The position numbers and the translations under genes were made by a program. Below, piece after piece: positions 1 through 6,803 of a stretch of 12,663 nucleotides of DNA. Position 1 is the first letter of the stretch, and each line of letters starts with the position of its first letter. The DNA is taken from contig DQSX01000133.1 in NCBI GenBank assembly GCA_015663065.1, forward strand, positions 1 to 12,663, in the 5' to 3' direction. The notes below the pieces were generated by a model. It was given only the letters and a program-made list of their open reading frames with translations. It did not search any database and had not been told where the DNA came from. This DNA comes from Sulfurovum sp. GTDB lineage: Bacteria > Campylobacterota > Campylobacteria > Campylobacterales > Sulfurovaceae.

Positions 1-1696
1 ATTTGTAAACAAATATGACAGAACAGGAGCTGACTTTTATGAAGTAGAGAGACAAATTGTCGAAAGATTAAAAGGGAACCCAGTTCCAATTCAATTGCCA
101 ATCGGTGCAGAAGAGAACTTCCAAGGTGTTGTTGATCTTGTTAAAATGAAAGCAATCGTTTGGGATCAAGATGCTGAAATGGGTTCTAACTATCACGTAG
201 AAGAGATTCCTGAAGATATGGTTGAATTAGCAGAGACATACCGTGAAAAACTTATAGAAAGTATTTCTGAGGCTGATGGTAATGATACGCTTATGGAAAA
301 ATACATGGAAGGTGAAGAGCTAACTGAAGAAGAGATTGTTGAAGGAATCAAAGCGGCTACTATTGGTATGCATATTGTACCGATGACAGTGGGTTCTGCT
401 TTTAAAAACAAAGGTGTTCAGACTCTGCTTGACGCTGTTGTTGCTTACCTTCCATCTCCAGTTGAAGCACCTGCGATAAAGGGTACTGCAATGGACGATG
501 AAACAAAAGAGGTCATTGTTGAATCTACAGATGATGGTGAGTTTGCTTCACTTGCATTTAAGATCATGACTGACCCTTTTGTTGGTCAATTGACATTTAT
601 TCGTGTGTACCGTGGTTCTTTAGAGTCAGGGTCTTATGTACTTAACTCAACTAAAGCGAAAAAAGAGCGTATCGGTCGTATCATGAAGATGCATGCAATC
701 AAAAGAGAAGAAGTAAAAGAGATCTATGCCGGTGAGATCGGTGCAGTTGTTGGACTTAAGTCTACTACAACTGGTGATACACTTTGTTCAGATAAAGATA
801 AAGTAGTACTTGAAAGAATGGACTTCCCGGATCCGGTTATCTCTGTTGCGGTTGAACCTAAAACAAAAGCTGACCAGGAAAAAATGGGACTTGCACTTGG
901 TAAACTTGCTGCAGAAGATCCATCTTTCCGTGTTGCTACAGATGAAGAGTCTGGTCAAACTATTATTTCAGGAATGGGTGAACTTCACCTTGAAATTCTT
1001 GTAGATAGAATGAAAAGAGAGTTTAAAGTAGAAGCAGAAGTCGGTGCACCACAAGTTGCATACCGTGAAGGTATTAGAAAGTCTGTAAATAAAGAGTACA
1101 AGTATGCGAAACAGTCTGGTGGTCGTGGACAGTTTGGTCATGTTTACCTTAGAATCGAGCCACAAGAACCAGGATTTGGTTATGAGTTCGTTGATGAAGT
1201 TAAAGGAGGGGTTGTTCCAAAAGAGTTTATCCAGCCGGTTAACAAAGGTGTTCAAGAATCAATGGCGAGAGGTATTCAAGCCGGTTACCCTGTTGAAGAT
1301 GTAAAAGTAACACTTTATGATGGTTCTTACCACGACGTTGACTCCTCAGAGATGGCGTTTAAACTTGCCGGTTCTATGGGATTCAGAGATGGTTGTAGAG
1401 AAGCGGATCCATTTATCCTTGAACCAACAATGAAAGTTGAAGTTGAAGTACCTGAAGATTACATGGGTGACGTTATTGGTGATGTTGCCAAGAGACGTGG
1501 TCAAGTATCAGGTATGGATGACAGAGCTGGTAACAAGATCGTTAACGCCTTCGTACCACTTTCAGAAATGTTCGGTTACTCAACAGACCTACGTTCAATG
1601 ACGCAAGGTCGTGCAACCTATACTATGGAATTTGATCACTATGAAGAGGTTCCACAGAATGTAGCCAAAGAGATCATCGAAAAGAGAAATAGCTAA
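1..1696 (+). CDS. fusA: Elongation factor G, 5'-truncated by the window edge
   Basis: EF-G is the GTPase that drives tRNA-mRNA translocation on the ribosome and, with RRF, ribosome recycling. The frame is open from base 2 to the TAA at 1694-1696, giving 564 codons. A full EF-G is about 690-700 residues, so roughly 130-140 N-terminal residues (P-loop and switch regions) lie upstream. The first visible residues hold the G4 guanine-specificity motif NKxD, here N-K-Y-D, followed by RTGADF. An apparent start at 95 is only an internal TTG. Downstream are the domain III segment GMGELHLE (from about 971), the domain IV entry SGGRGQFGH (1115-1141), and the conserved C-terminal domain with MFGYSTDLRS and GRATYTMEFDHY. 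In relatives fusA follows rpsL-rpsG; that part is outside the window. Identification is certain; the only oddity is Tyr in NKxD, where Met is usual. Confidence 0.98.
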   Translation, partial: FVNKYDRTGADFYEVERQIVERLKGNPVPIQLPIGAEENFQGVVDLVKMKAIVWDQDAEMGSNYHVEEIPEDMVELAETYREKLIESISEADGNDTLMEKYMEGEELTEEEIVEGIKAATIGMHIVPMTVGSAFKNKGVQTLLDAVVAYLPSPVEAPAIKGTAMDDETKEVIVESTDDGEFASLAFKIMTDPFVGQLTFIRVYRGSLESGSYVLNSTKAKKERIGRIMKMHAIKREEVKEIYAGEIGAVVGLKSTTTGDTLCSDKDKVVLERMDFPDPVISVAVEPKTKADQEKMGLALGKLAAEDPSFRVATDEESGQTIISGMGELHLEILVDRMKREFKVEAEVGAPQVAYREGIRKSVNKEYKYAKQSGGRGQFGHVYLRIEPQEPGFGYEFVDEVKGGVVPKEFIQPVNKGVQESMARGIQAGYPVEDVKVTLYDGSYHDVDSSEMAFKLAGSMGFRDGCREADPFILEPTMKVEVEVPEDYMGDVIGDVAKRRGQVSGMDDRAGNKIVNAFVPLSEMFGYSTDLRSMTQGRATYTMEFDHYEEVPQNVAKEIIEKRNS

Positions 1697-1710
1697 TATT
1701 TCTTTGATTT

Positions 1711-1735
1711 GCATCCATCTTTAAATGATGGGTGC
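1711..1735 (+). terminator. Hairpin after fusA, possible terminator
   Basis: Fifteen bases after the fusA stop, GCATCCATC (1711-1719) and GATGGGTGC (1727-1735) form a 9-bp stem including one G-U pair, with a 7-nt loop. The position suits a transcription end for the fusA operon. The sequence after the stem lacks a U-run, so it may be a weak or factor-assisted terminator or a 3'-end stabilising hairpin. Confidence 0.4.
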
Positions 1736-1813
1736 AGTCACTTACCTGCCTAAGCTCCTTTACATAAACATTCAAAACTGAATACAACTCAAAAAAATCT
1801 TAACTATCTCTAG

Positions 1814-1819
1814 TAAAAT
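1814..1819 (+). promoter_or_regulatory. Candidate -10 box for the 1854 gene
   Basis: TAAAAT lies about 35 bases before the start codon at 1854, in an AT-rich stretch with no recognisable -35 hexamer, as is usual for sigma-70 promoters in Campylobacterota. A transcript starting near 1826 would carry the ribosome site AGAAGGA (1841-1847). This is supported by pattern only. Confidence 0.3.
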
Positions 1820-1853
1820 TACACATCTAATTGCTAATCCAGAAGGATAAAAA

Positions 1854-2219
1854 ATGAAATATATCATAGACCTCATAGAAGACATAAGAGAACAAATAGG
1901 AAATAATGAAGATTATATTGTTACAGCAGGACTACTAAAAGAAGATCCCAAGGATACAAGCAAACTCATCTACGCAGGAGAAGCATCTCTAAACATTTGG
2001 CACAAAGATGAAATAACAAAACAACTCATCTTTGAAATAGACGGTAGTGATACCAAGATCACTGTAGGATCGCTTATCCCACCTCTTTTGATATATGATA
2101 TGGACAGCATGATGTTTGAGCTTAGAATGCATGTGAATGCACAGTATTCAGATATGGAGATCGTTGGATTTGGAAAAAATGATGAAGAGAAACGTTATAT
2201 TCTCTTCATTAAGATATAA
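1854..2219 (+). CDS. Small conserved-looking protein of unknown function
   Basis: This is a 121-residue acidic, soluble protein that I do not recognise as a named family. The start ATG is preceded by a good ribosome site (AGAAGGA, 1841-1847) at normal spacing, and the frame is open to TAA at 2217-2219. There is no signal peptide or membrane segment. The N-terminal third looks helical (MKYIIDLIEDIREQIG), and the rest alternates short hydrophobic strands with charged turns, ending in a strand (RYILFIKI) that reaches the C-terminus, so a small alpha/beta fold is likely. There are no cysteines and no visible catalytic motif. It stands alone between fusA and the convergent regulator gene, whose stop codon is only 8 bases away. 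Codon and base use resemble the neighbours, arguing for a real resident gene. No function is assigned. Confidence 0.85.
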   Translation: MKYIIDLIEDIREQIGNNEDYIVTAGLLKEDPKDTSKLIYAGEASLNIWHKDEITKQLIFEIDGSDTKITVGSLIPPLLIYDMDSMMFELRMHVNAQYSDMEIVGFGKNDEEKRYILFIKI

Positions 2220-2227
2220 GAGAGTCT

Positions 2228-2461
2228 TTAGAGATATTGGGGCGTTTGCTCCAGAAGTATCCAGTTTAGGCTGACTTTCTCATCTTTGCAAAAATAGGCA
2301 AGGTTCTCATAAGGGATCTTGTTGCGTTTTTTAATGACAGCAAAATACTGCGCATTCAGTTTGAGTGCATTGGCAATATCTCTATCGCGTATCTTCTTCT
2401 CTTCATTGTTGTTGTGCAGGATCTTTTTGACTCTTTGCATGACTTCCTGAAACTCTATCAT
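2228..2461 (-). CDS. Small CI-repressor-like helix-turn-helix protein
   Basis: This 77-residue protein is almost entirely one DNA-binding domain of the lambda-repressor/phage CI N-terminal type. Helix 2 is around residues 26-34 (DRDIANALK) and the likely recognition helix is around 36-46 (NAQYFAVIKKR). They are followed by KIPYENLAYFCKD and the closing SLNWILLEQ segment that is characteristic of CI-like N-terminal domains. No C-terminal protease or dimerisation domain is present, so it is a stand-alone HTH protein and probably a transcription regulator; its target is unknown. The start is set by the ribosome site AAGGAG (2466-2471 on the complement) four bases before ATG. It lies downstream of queF in the same direction, but the 89-bp gap with an inverted repeat and its own -10 candidate suggests separate transcription. 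No integrase or other phage genes are near, so I see no sign that it belongs to a prophage. Confidence 0.85.
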   Translation of the reverse strand: MIEFQEVMQRVKKILHNNNEEKKIRDRDIANALKLNAQYFAVIKKRNKIPYENLAYFCKDEKVSLNWILLEQTPQYL

Positions 2462-2493
2462 ATGACTCCTTCGTACGTTTCACTGGAAGTATC

Positions 2494-2499
2494 ATAATA
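2494..2499 (-). promoter_or_regulatory. Candidate -10 box for the HTH regulator
   Basis: Read on the minus strand, TATTAT (within TATTATGAT) lies 32 bases before the regulator start codon and leaves room for the AAGGAG ribosome site. No good -35 box is seen at 16-18 bp. The A/T-rich inverted repeat at 2519-2545 sits just upstream. Confidence 0.35.
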
Positions 2500-2518
2500 G
2501 AATTTTGGCAAAGAGGTT

Positions 2519-2545
2519 AAAAATATGTCAAATTGCCATATTTTT
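2519..2545. promoter_or_regulatory. 27-bp inverted repeat: operator or bidirectional terminator
   Basis: The arms AAAAATATGTCAA and TTGCCATATTTTT are complementary around a single central A (2532), with one mismatch per arm. It starts six bases beyond the queF stop on the minus strand and ends in a T-run on both strands, which suits an AT-rich terminator for the gyrB-queF operon. Its core, TATGNCAA-N-TTGNCATA, also has the shape of a dimer-binding operator and lies just upstream of the regulator's -10 box. Both roles are possible. Confidence 0.5.
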
Positions 2546-2550
2546 TGGAC

Positions 2551-2928
2551 TTAGAACTTTTCAGAGTCTATTTCGATCACCGTATGCACATTTCCTCTTG
2601 GGTTGAAGTCTGCAATAAGTTTCATAGACTTTGGCTCCAGTTTTGTGTAGAGTGCATCGAATATCTCATTGGCAGAATTTTCATGAGAGATATGTCTGTA
2701 CATAAACGAGTTAATATAGAGTTTGATCGCTTTGAGCTCAATGACTGTTTTATTTGGCACATACGAGAGTTTCAGTGTGGCAAAGTCAGGGTAGCCTGAG
2801 CGTGGACAGAGACACATGAACTCAGGCAGTTCAATGTTTATCGTATAACTCTTTTCATGTTCGTTGGGCCAGAAGTTCTCTGCCGCATTAATATCGAAGT
2901 CTTGTATCTCTTTTTCGCCGTATTTCAT
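2551..2928 (-). CDS. queF: NADPH-dependent 7-cyano-7-deazaguanine reductase (short QueF)
   Basis: QueF reduces the nitrile preQ0 to the amine preQ1 using two NADPH, a cytosolic step in making queuosine for the wobble position of GUN-decoding tRNAs. The 125-residue length matches the single-domain (YkvM) type rather than the double-length E. coli type. The nucleophilic Cys41 and the proton-donating Asp48 are in LCPRSGYPDF. ELKAIKLY (64-71), the substrate-contacting SHE (81-83) and the C-terminal DFNPRGN (108-114) are all present, so it should be active. The upstream gene's TAA is part of this gene's AAAGGA ribosome site, only nine bases before ATG, which implies translational coupling to the GGDEF-EAL gene and gyrB. 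No other queuosine gene is visible here. An older annotation style would call such a protein a GTP cyclohydrolase I-like enzyme; the motifs favour QueF strongly. Confidence 0.97.
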   Translation of the reverse strand: MKYGEKEIQDFDINAAENFWPNEHEKSYTINIELPEFMCLCPRSGYPDFATLKLSYVPNKTVIELKAIKLYINSFMYRHISHENSANEIFDALYTKLEPKSMKLIADFNPRGNVHTVIEIDSEKF

Positions 2929-2937
2929 GGTCTTCCT

Positions 2938-4365
2938 TTAGTTATATCTTTCTATGAGGGCATTTTCTGATATGGGTTTGGATATACCAAATCCTTGCAA
3001 ATAGTCTATACCCAGTGTCTTGAGTTTGTTTTTCTGCTCGTCATTGTCCACCCATTTGGCTACAGTGAGAATATTTAGTTCTTTTGACATTTTAACCATC
3101 GAGTCAAGCATGGCATGGGTATTTGCATCTTCAAGTTTGGTGACATAATCCCTGTCAAACTGCACGATGTCAAAGTTGAAGTGTTTCATGTATTCCATAG
3201 AAGCATTGGATGACCCGAAGTTGTCGATGGCAATGCGTATACCTTTTGCTCTGAACTTGTTGAGTGTTTTGAGGTATCCGCTGAGGTCGTGGTGTGTTTT
3301 CCTCTCATACAGTTCAATGATCAGACGGGAGGGGTCTACCTTGCTTTTTTCTACAGCGTTAAAAAACTTCTCCTGGAAATTCTCATTTCTCAAAGAGAAA
3401 GGGGAAAGGTTAAAAGAGAGTGAGATATGCTCATCTATCAGAGGTAGAATATTTACAACATGCTCTGCCAAAGCCAGATCATACTCTCTTCCTAAACCTA
3501 AACGATTGATGATCGGAAGATAGACCCTTGGCAGGATGTTACCGATCTTATCTGATCTTAGTTTGGCAGATATTTCATATATTTCAATTTGCTCTGTTTT
3601 TGTATTGAGCAAAGGGCGGAAAGTCAGCTGAAGATTCTTTTCTTTGAGTGCATCAATAGTGCAGAGCTCTGTCTCAGATACTTCTTTGGCCTTTTTACTG
3701 ACAGAGGCCCGTCTCTCTTTCTTGTCGCTGTTGTATTGTGTGGATATGAGGTCCTTCAGGTGAACAATATCTTTTTCCAGTTCCTGCTCTGTCTCGGTGA
3801 TAATGGCAAAGGTATAATTGAGTTCAATGTCATTCATGGTCTTATGGTTTGCAATGAAGGTATCGAGTACTGCTTGGAGTTCTTCACTGCTTTTATTAAT
3901 AGCAATTAAAAATTCTGCACCGTAGCGTCTGGCGATAAGAGACTCTTTGAATCCCGCTTTAGTCAATTCACTGTTGAGTTTGTGGATCATGGTATAGAGA
4001 AGAAGGTCTACATCACTGTTGCTGTAGTTTTCAGAAATGGTCGAAAGGTTTTCTATGATCAAGAGAACAAGGGCTTTTGGTTTGAATGCAGAGAGCTGCG
4101 TTATAAATGCCTGTTCGTTGTAGCCTTGTGTTGCCTGATCGATCAGGGTCTCTTTTACAGAGAGATCCATAAGAAAATAGATAAAGTAAACGGTGATAAA
4201 TAAAATAGCACCTATCAGGAACGCATTTTCCAGTGTGAGTTCCAGTGCATTGTTTTTAAAGAAAGTACTGTAGAGTACAAGAGAGACAAGCAGGAGAACA
4301 GGAATGCCTGCTCTGAGTGCAAGTTTAAATCGTCGTTCTCTCTCTTGTCGTTCTGATAGAAGCAT
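2938..4365 (-). CDS. Membrane-anchored degenerate GGDEF-EAL protein
   Basis: This is a 475-residue protein with two membrane helices (about 15-36 and 47-67), a GGDEF-like domain (about 75-210), a charged linker rich in Lys/Glu (210-240), and an EAL-like domain (about 240-470) in the cytoplasm. In active proteins these domains make and break cyclic di-GMP. Here the GGDEF signature is Y-G-A-E-F (148-152), and the upstream metal-binding Asp segment is replaced by IENLST (104-109). In the EAL domain Glu264 (motif E-I-S), Asn319, Glu351, Asp381 and Gln457 remain. However, DDFG is D-N-F-G (381-384), the catalytic Lys of KID is Gln402, and AEGVE is A-K-W-V-D (436-440). I infer loss of both enzyme activities, leaving a binding, sensing or scaffolding role. 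The start codon overlaps the gyrB stop by one base (TAATG), with only a weak ribosome site, so translation is probably coupled to gyrB. Confidence 0.93.
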   Translation of the reverse strand: MLLSERQERERRFKLALRAGIPVLLLVSLVLYSTFFKNNALELTLENAFLIGAILFITVYFIYFLMDLSVKETLIDQATQGYNEQAFITQLSAFKPKALVLLIIENLSTISENYSNSDVDLLLYTMIHKLNSELTKAGFKESLIARRYGAEFLIAINKSSEELQAVLDTFIANHKTMNDIELNYTFAIITETEQELEKDIVHLKDLISTQYNSDKKERRASVSKKAKEVSETELCTIDALKEKNLQLTFRPLLNTKTEQIEIYEISAKLRSDKIGNILPRVYLPIINRLGLGREYDLALAEHVVNILPLIDEHISLSFNLSPFSLRNENFQEKFFNAVEKSKVDPSRLIIELYERKTHHDLSGYLKTLNKFRAKGIRIAIDNFGSSNASMEYMKHFNFDIVQFDRDYVTKLEDANTHAMLDSMVKMSKELNILTVAKWVDNDEQKNKLKTLGIDYLQGFGISKPISENALIERYN

Positions 4366-6680
4366 TATACATCCAAGTGTTTTACATCTTTGGCATGGCT
4401 CTCAATGTAGTTTCTTCTTGGTTCCACTTCATCACCCATAAAGAGCGTAAAGGTATCAGATGCCTCTTCAACATCATCTATCTTCACTTGTAACAGCCTT
4501 CTGTTCTCCGGTGTCATGGTTGTCTCCCAAAGCTGTTCAGGGTTCATTTCTCCAAGACCTTTGTAACGTTGGATGTAAGCACCTTTTTTAGCATTGGCTT
4601 CTACTTCATCAAAAATAGCCAAAAGGTCTTTCTCTTTAAATTCATCGGTAATGTGATCCTGTATCTTTTGGTGAATGTGGATCGCTTCATTGTAGTGCGG
4701 GTTGGTGAAAAGTACTTCATCAATGATAAGCTCTTCAAGACCGTCATTGGTCTGTACAAAGTAGTGCAGTTTATCTTCGGTGATCGTTTTGTTAAGAATA
4801 TTATATCCCAGTGTATCAATGAACTTTTCTATGGTTTTTGACAACTCTTTGTTGGAAGTACCGATGATATCAGGGTTTTCGATCATGTAGCGCAGCGCTT
4901 CAGGCAGTGCAAAACGTTTTTCTATCTCTCTGAGTGTCATTTTATAGTAAGCGACCAGTTTGAAAAGGTCAACAAGATCCGCTTCCCCCATAGTTTCACT
5001 CTCAACAACAGAGATACCGTTTTCAATAAGGAAATCGTTAAGTGACTTGTCATCTTTCAGATAGGTCTCATTTTTCCCTTTTTTATAACGGTAAAGTGGT
5101 GGCTGCGCGAGGTAGAGGTAACCTTTTTCAATGACCGGCTGCAGAAACCTGAAGAAGAATGTCATTAACAGTGTTTGGATGTGTGAACCATCCACATCGG
5201 CATCGGTCATGATAATGATCTTGTGGTAACGAAGTTTCTCTTCATTGAACTCTTCACCGATCCCGCAACCAAGCGCAGTGATCATATTTTTAATTTCATC
5301 AGATTTAAGGATCTTCTCCAAACGTGCTTTTTCAACGTTTAGGATCTTACCTTTAAGTGGTAAAATGGCTTGGAATACTCTGTCGCGCCCCTGTTTTGCA
5401 GAACCACCTGCTGAGTCCCCTTCCACCAGGTAGATTTCTGAAATTTCAGGGTCTTTACTTTGGCAGTCAGCCAGTTTACCGGGCAGTGTACCGATACTCA
5501 TAGAGTCTTTACGTTTCACTAGATCTTTTGCTCTTTTTGCCGCATCCCTACCTCTGGCTGCAAGCAGTACCTGTGCCATGATCGCTTTGGCTTCTATAGG
5601 GTTCTCTTCAAGGTATTTGTTAAAATTTTCAGAGAAGAACTTTTGTACCAGTGGACGCACATAAGAGGAACCAAGTTTCCCTTTGGTCTGACCTTCAAAC
5701 TGAGGTTCCGGTACACGCACGGAAACAATAGCGATCAGTCCTTCTTTACAGTCATCACCGGTGATCTTTGTATTTTTCTCTTTTGCATTGGCATTTTTGG
5801 AAATGTAAGATGACATAGAGCGTGTAAGTCCAGCTCTAAAACCTGCTTCATGCGTACCGCCATCAGCTGTTTTAATGTTGTTTACAAAAGAGAGTGACTT
5901 TTCAGAATCTGCATCACAGTACATGATCGCAATATCTATCTCGATGTCGTCTGCTTTACCCTGGAAAAACTGTGCAGAAGAGAGAGGCTCTTTGGTGTTC
6001 ATATCTTCTACGAACTGTTTGATACCCCCTTCAAAATGGTAGAGCTCTTTGGTCCCGTCTCTTTCATCTCTGAAATCAATGGTGATCTGCGGGTTCAAAT
6101 AGGCAAGCTCTTTGAACCTCTTCATCAAGATCTCTTTTTGGAAAGTGGTACTTTCTGTGAAGATCGTGCCGTCTGCCCAGAATTCTATTTTGGTTCCTGT
6201 TTTTCGTGTAGTACCTGTTACAGCCAGGGTCTCTTGAGGGATACCCTCTTTAAAGTCCTGTTCGTGGATCTCTCCATCTTTGAATACAGTGAGGTGCAGG
6301 TCTCTGGAGAGTGCATTTACGACAGAGACCCCAACCCCGTGAAGACCACCGGAAACCTTGTAGGTATCTTTGTCAAATTTACCACCGGCGTGCAGTACGG
6401 TCAGTACAACCGTTGCAGCAGAGATCTTTTCAGTAGGGTGCTCAGTTACCGGAATACCACGACCGTTATCTTCGATGATGGCTGAACCGGTTTTGGTAAG
6501 TGTTACTTTGATCGTATCACAATAGCCTGCCATTGCTTCATCGATAGAGTTGTCAACTACTTCATAAACCAGGTGATGAAGTCCTTTTGTTGAGGTATCA
6601 CCGATGTACATACCAGGTCTTTTTCTTACTGCTTCAAGTCCTTTAAGGACTTTAATATTACTAGCACCATATTCTGCCAT
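4365..6680 (-). CDS. gyrB: DNA gyrase subunit B
   Basis: GyrB is the ATPase subunit of DNA gyrase, which with GyrA introduces negative supercoils. The 771 residues start at ATG with the ribosome site GGGAGTGG just upstream. The GHKL ATPase domain has catalytic Glu40 (YEVVDN), Asp71 (EDNGRGIP), the GGLHGVGVS lid and the QTK loop lysine (Lys333). The Toprim domain has Glu420 (VEGDSAGG), PLKGKILNVEKA, and Asp493/495/497 (TDADVDGSH). The C-terminal QRYKGLGEMNPEQLW segment is intact. The positions matching quinolone sites (E. coli Asp426 and Lys447) are wild type (Asp422, Lys443). The residue matching E. coli Arg136, a coumarin contact, is Lys134. It is not next to dnaN here but follows tsaD and is followed by a GGDEF-EAL gene and queF. 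The long C-terminal domain (residues about 540-690) reads as the usual gram-negative type. Confidence 0.99.
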   Translation of the reverse strand: MAEYGASNIKVLKGLEAVRKRPGMYIGDTSTKGLHHLVYEVVDNSIDEAMAGYCDTIKVTLTKTGSAIIEDNGRGIPVTEHPTEKISAATVVLTVLHAGGKFDKDTYKVSGGLHGVGVSVVNALSRDLHLTVFKDGEIHEQDFKEGIPQETLAVTGTTRKTGTKIEFWADGTIFTESTTFQKEILMKRFKELAYLNPQITIDFRDERDGTKELYHFEGGIKQFVEDMNTKEPLSSAQFFQGKADDIEIDIAIMYCDADSEKSLSFVNNIKTADGGTHEAGFRAGLTRSMSSYISKNANAKEKNTKITGDDCKEGLIAIVSVRVPEPQFEGQTKGKLGSSYVRPLVQKFFSENFNKYLEENPIEAKAIMAQVLLAARGRDAAKRAKDLVKRKDSMSIGTLPGKLADCQSKDPEISEIYLVEGDSAGGSAKQGRDRVFQAILPLKGKILNVEKARLEKILKSDEIKNMITALGCGIGEEFNEEKLRYHKIIIMTDADVDGSHIQTLLMTFFFRFLQPVIEKGYLYLAQPPLYRYKKGKNETYLKDDKSLNDFLIENGISVVESETMGEADLVDLFKLVAYYKMTLREIEKRFALPEALRYMIENPDIIGTSNKELSKTIEKFIDTLGYNILNKTITEDKLHYFVQTNDGLEELIIDEVLFTNPHYNEAIHIHQKIQDHITDEFKEKDLLAIFDEVEANAKKGAYIQRYKGLGEMNPEQLWETTMTPENRRLLQVKIDDVEEASDTFTLFMGDEVEPRRNYIESHAKDVKHLDV

Positions 6681-6706
6681 ATTCCACTCCCTTGTAGAGG
6701 TTTGTT

Positions 6707-6712
6707 ATTATA
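6707..6712 (-). promoter_or_regulatory. -10 box of the gyrB promoter
   Basis: On the minus strand a perfect TATAAT lies 26 bases before the gyrB ATG, inside an AT-rich run, with no clear -35 hexamer. Transcription would start near 6700, giving a short leader of about 20 bases that still includes the GGGAGTGG ribosome site (6684-6691 on the complement). Confidence 0.6.
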
Positions 6713-6741
6713 TATTTTAGCGAAATAAACTTAGGATAAAG

Positions 6742-6756
6742 GGGGCAAAAAGCCCT
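6742..6756 (-). terminator. GC hairpin between tsaD and gyrB, possible terminator
   Basis: On the minus strand GGGC-TTTTT-GCCC forms a short 4-bp all-GC stem about 50 bases after the tsaD stop, followed by CCTTTAT. The stem is short and the U-run weak, so termination may be partial, with some read-through into gyrB. Confidence 0.35.
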
Positions 6757-6803
6757 GATAGAGACGCGTGGAGTGGGATTTTCCGACAAAAGGAGTATTT
6801 CTT

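Noticed and set aside
95..97. TTG at 95 as the start of fusA
   Set aside because: Strong EF-G sequence, including the NKxD motif, continues upstream in frame to the window edge.
2199..2225. Weak stem (TCTCTT/AAGAGA) across the end of the 1854-2219 gene
   Set aside because: The stem is short and AT-rich, the loop is 11 nt, and there is no T-run on either strand; not enough for a terminator call.
2228..2461. HTH gene as evidence of a prophage remnant
   Set aside because: No integrase, attachment repeats or phage structural genes are nearby, and its base use matches the neighbours.
6036..6485. A 149-codon plus-strand frame inside gyrB
   Set aside because: It is opposite the conserved ATPase domain of gyrB, with no ribosome site or family resemblance.
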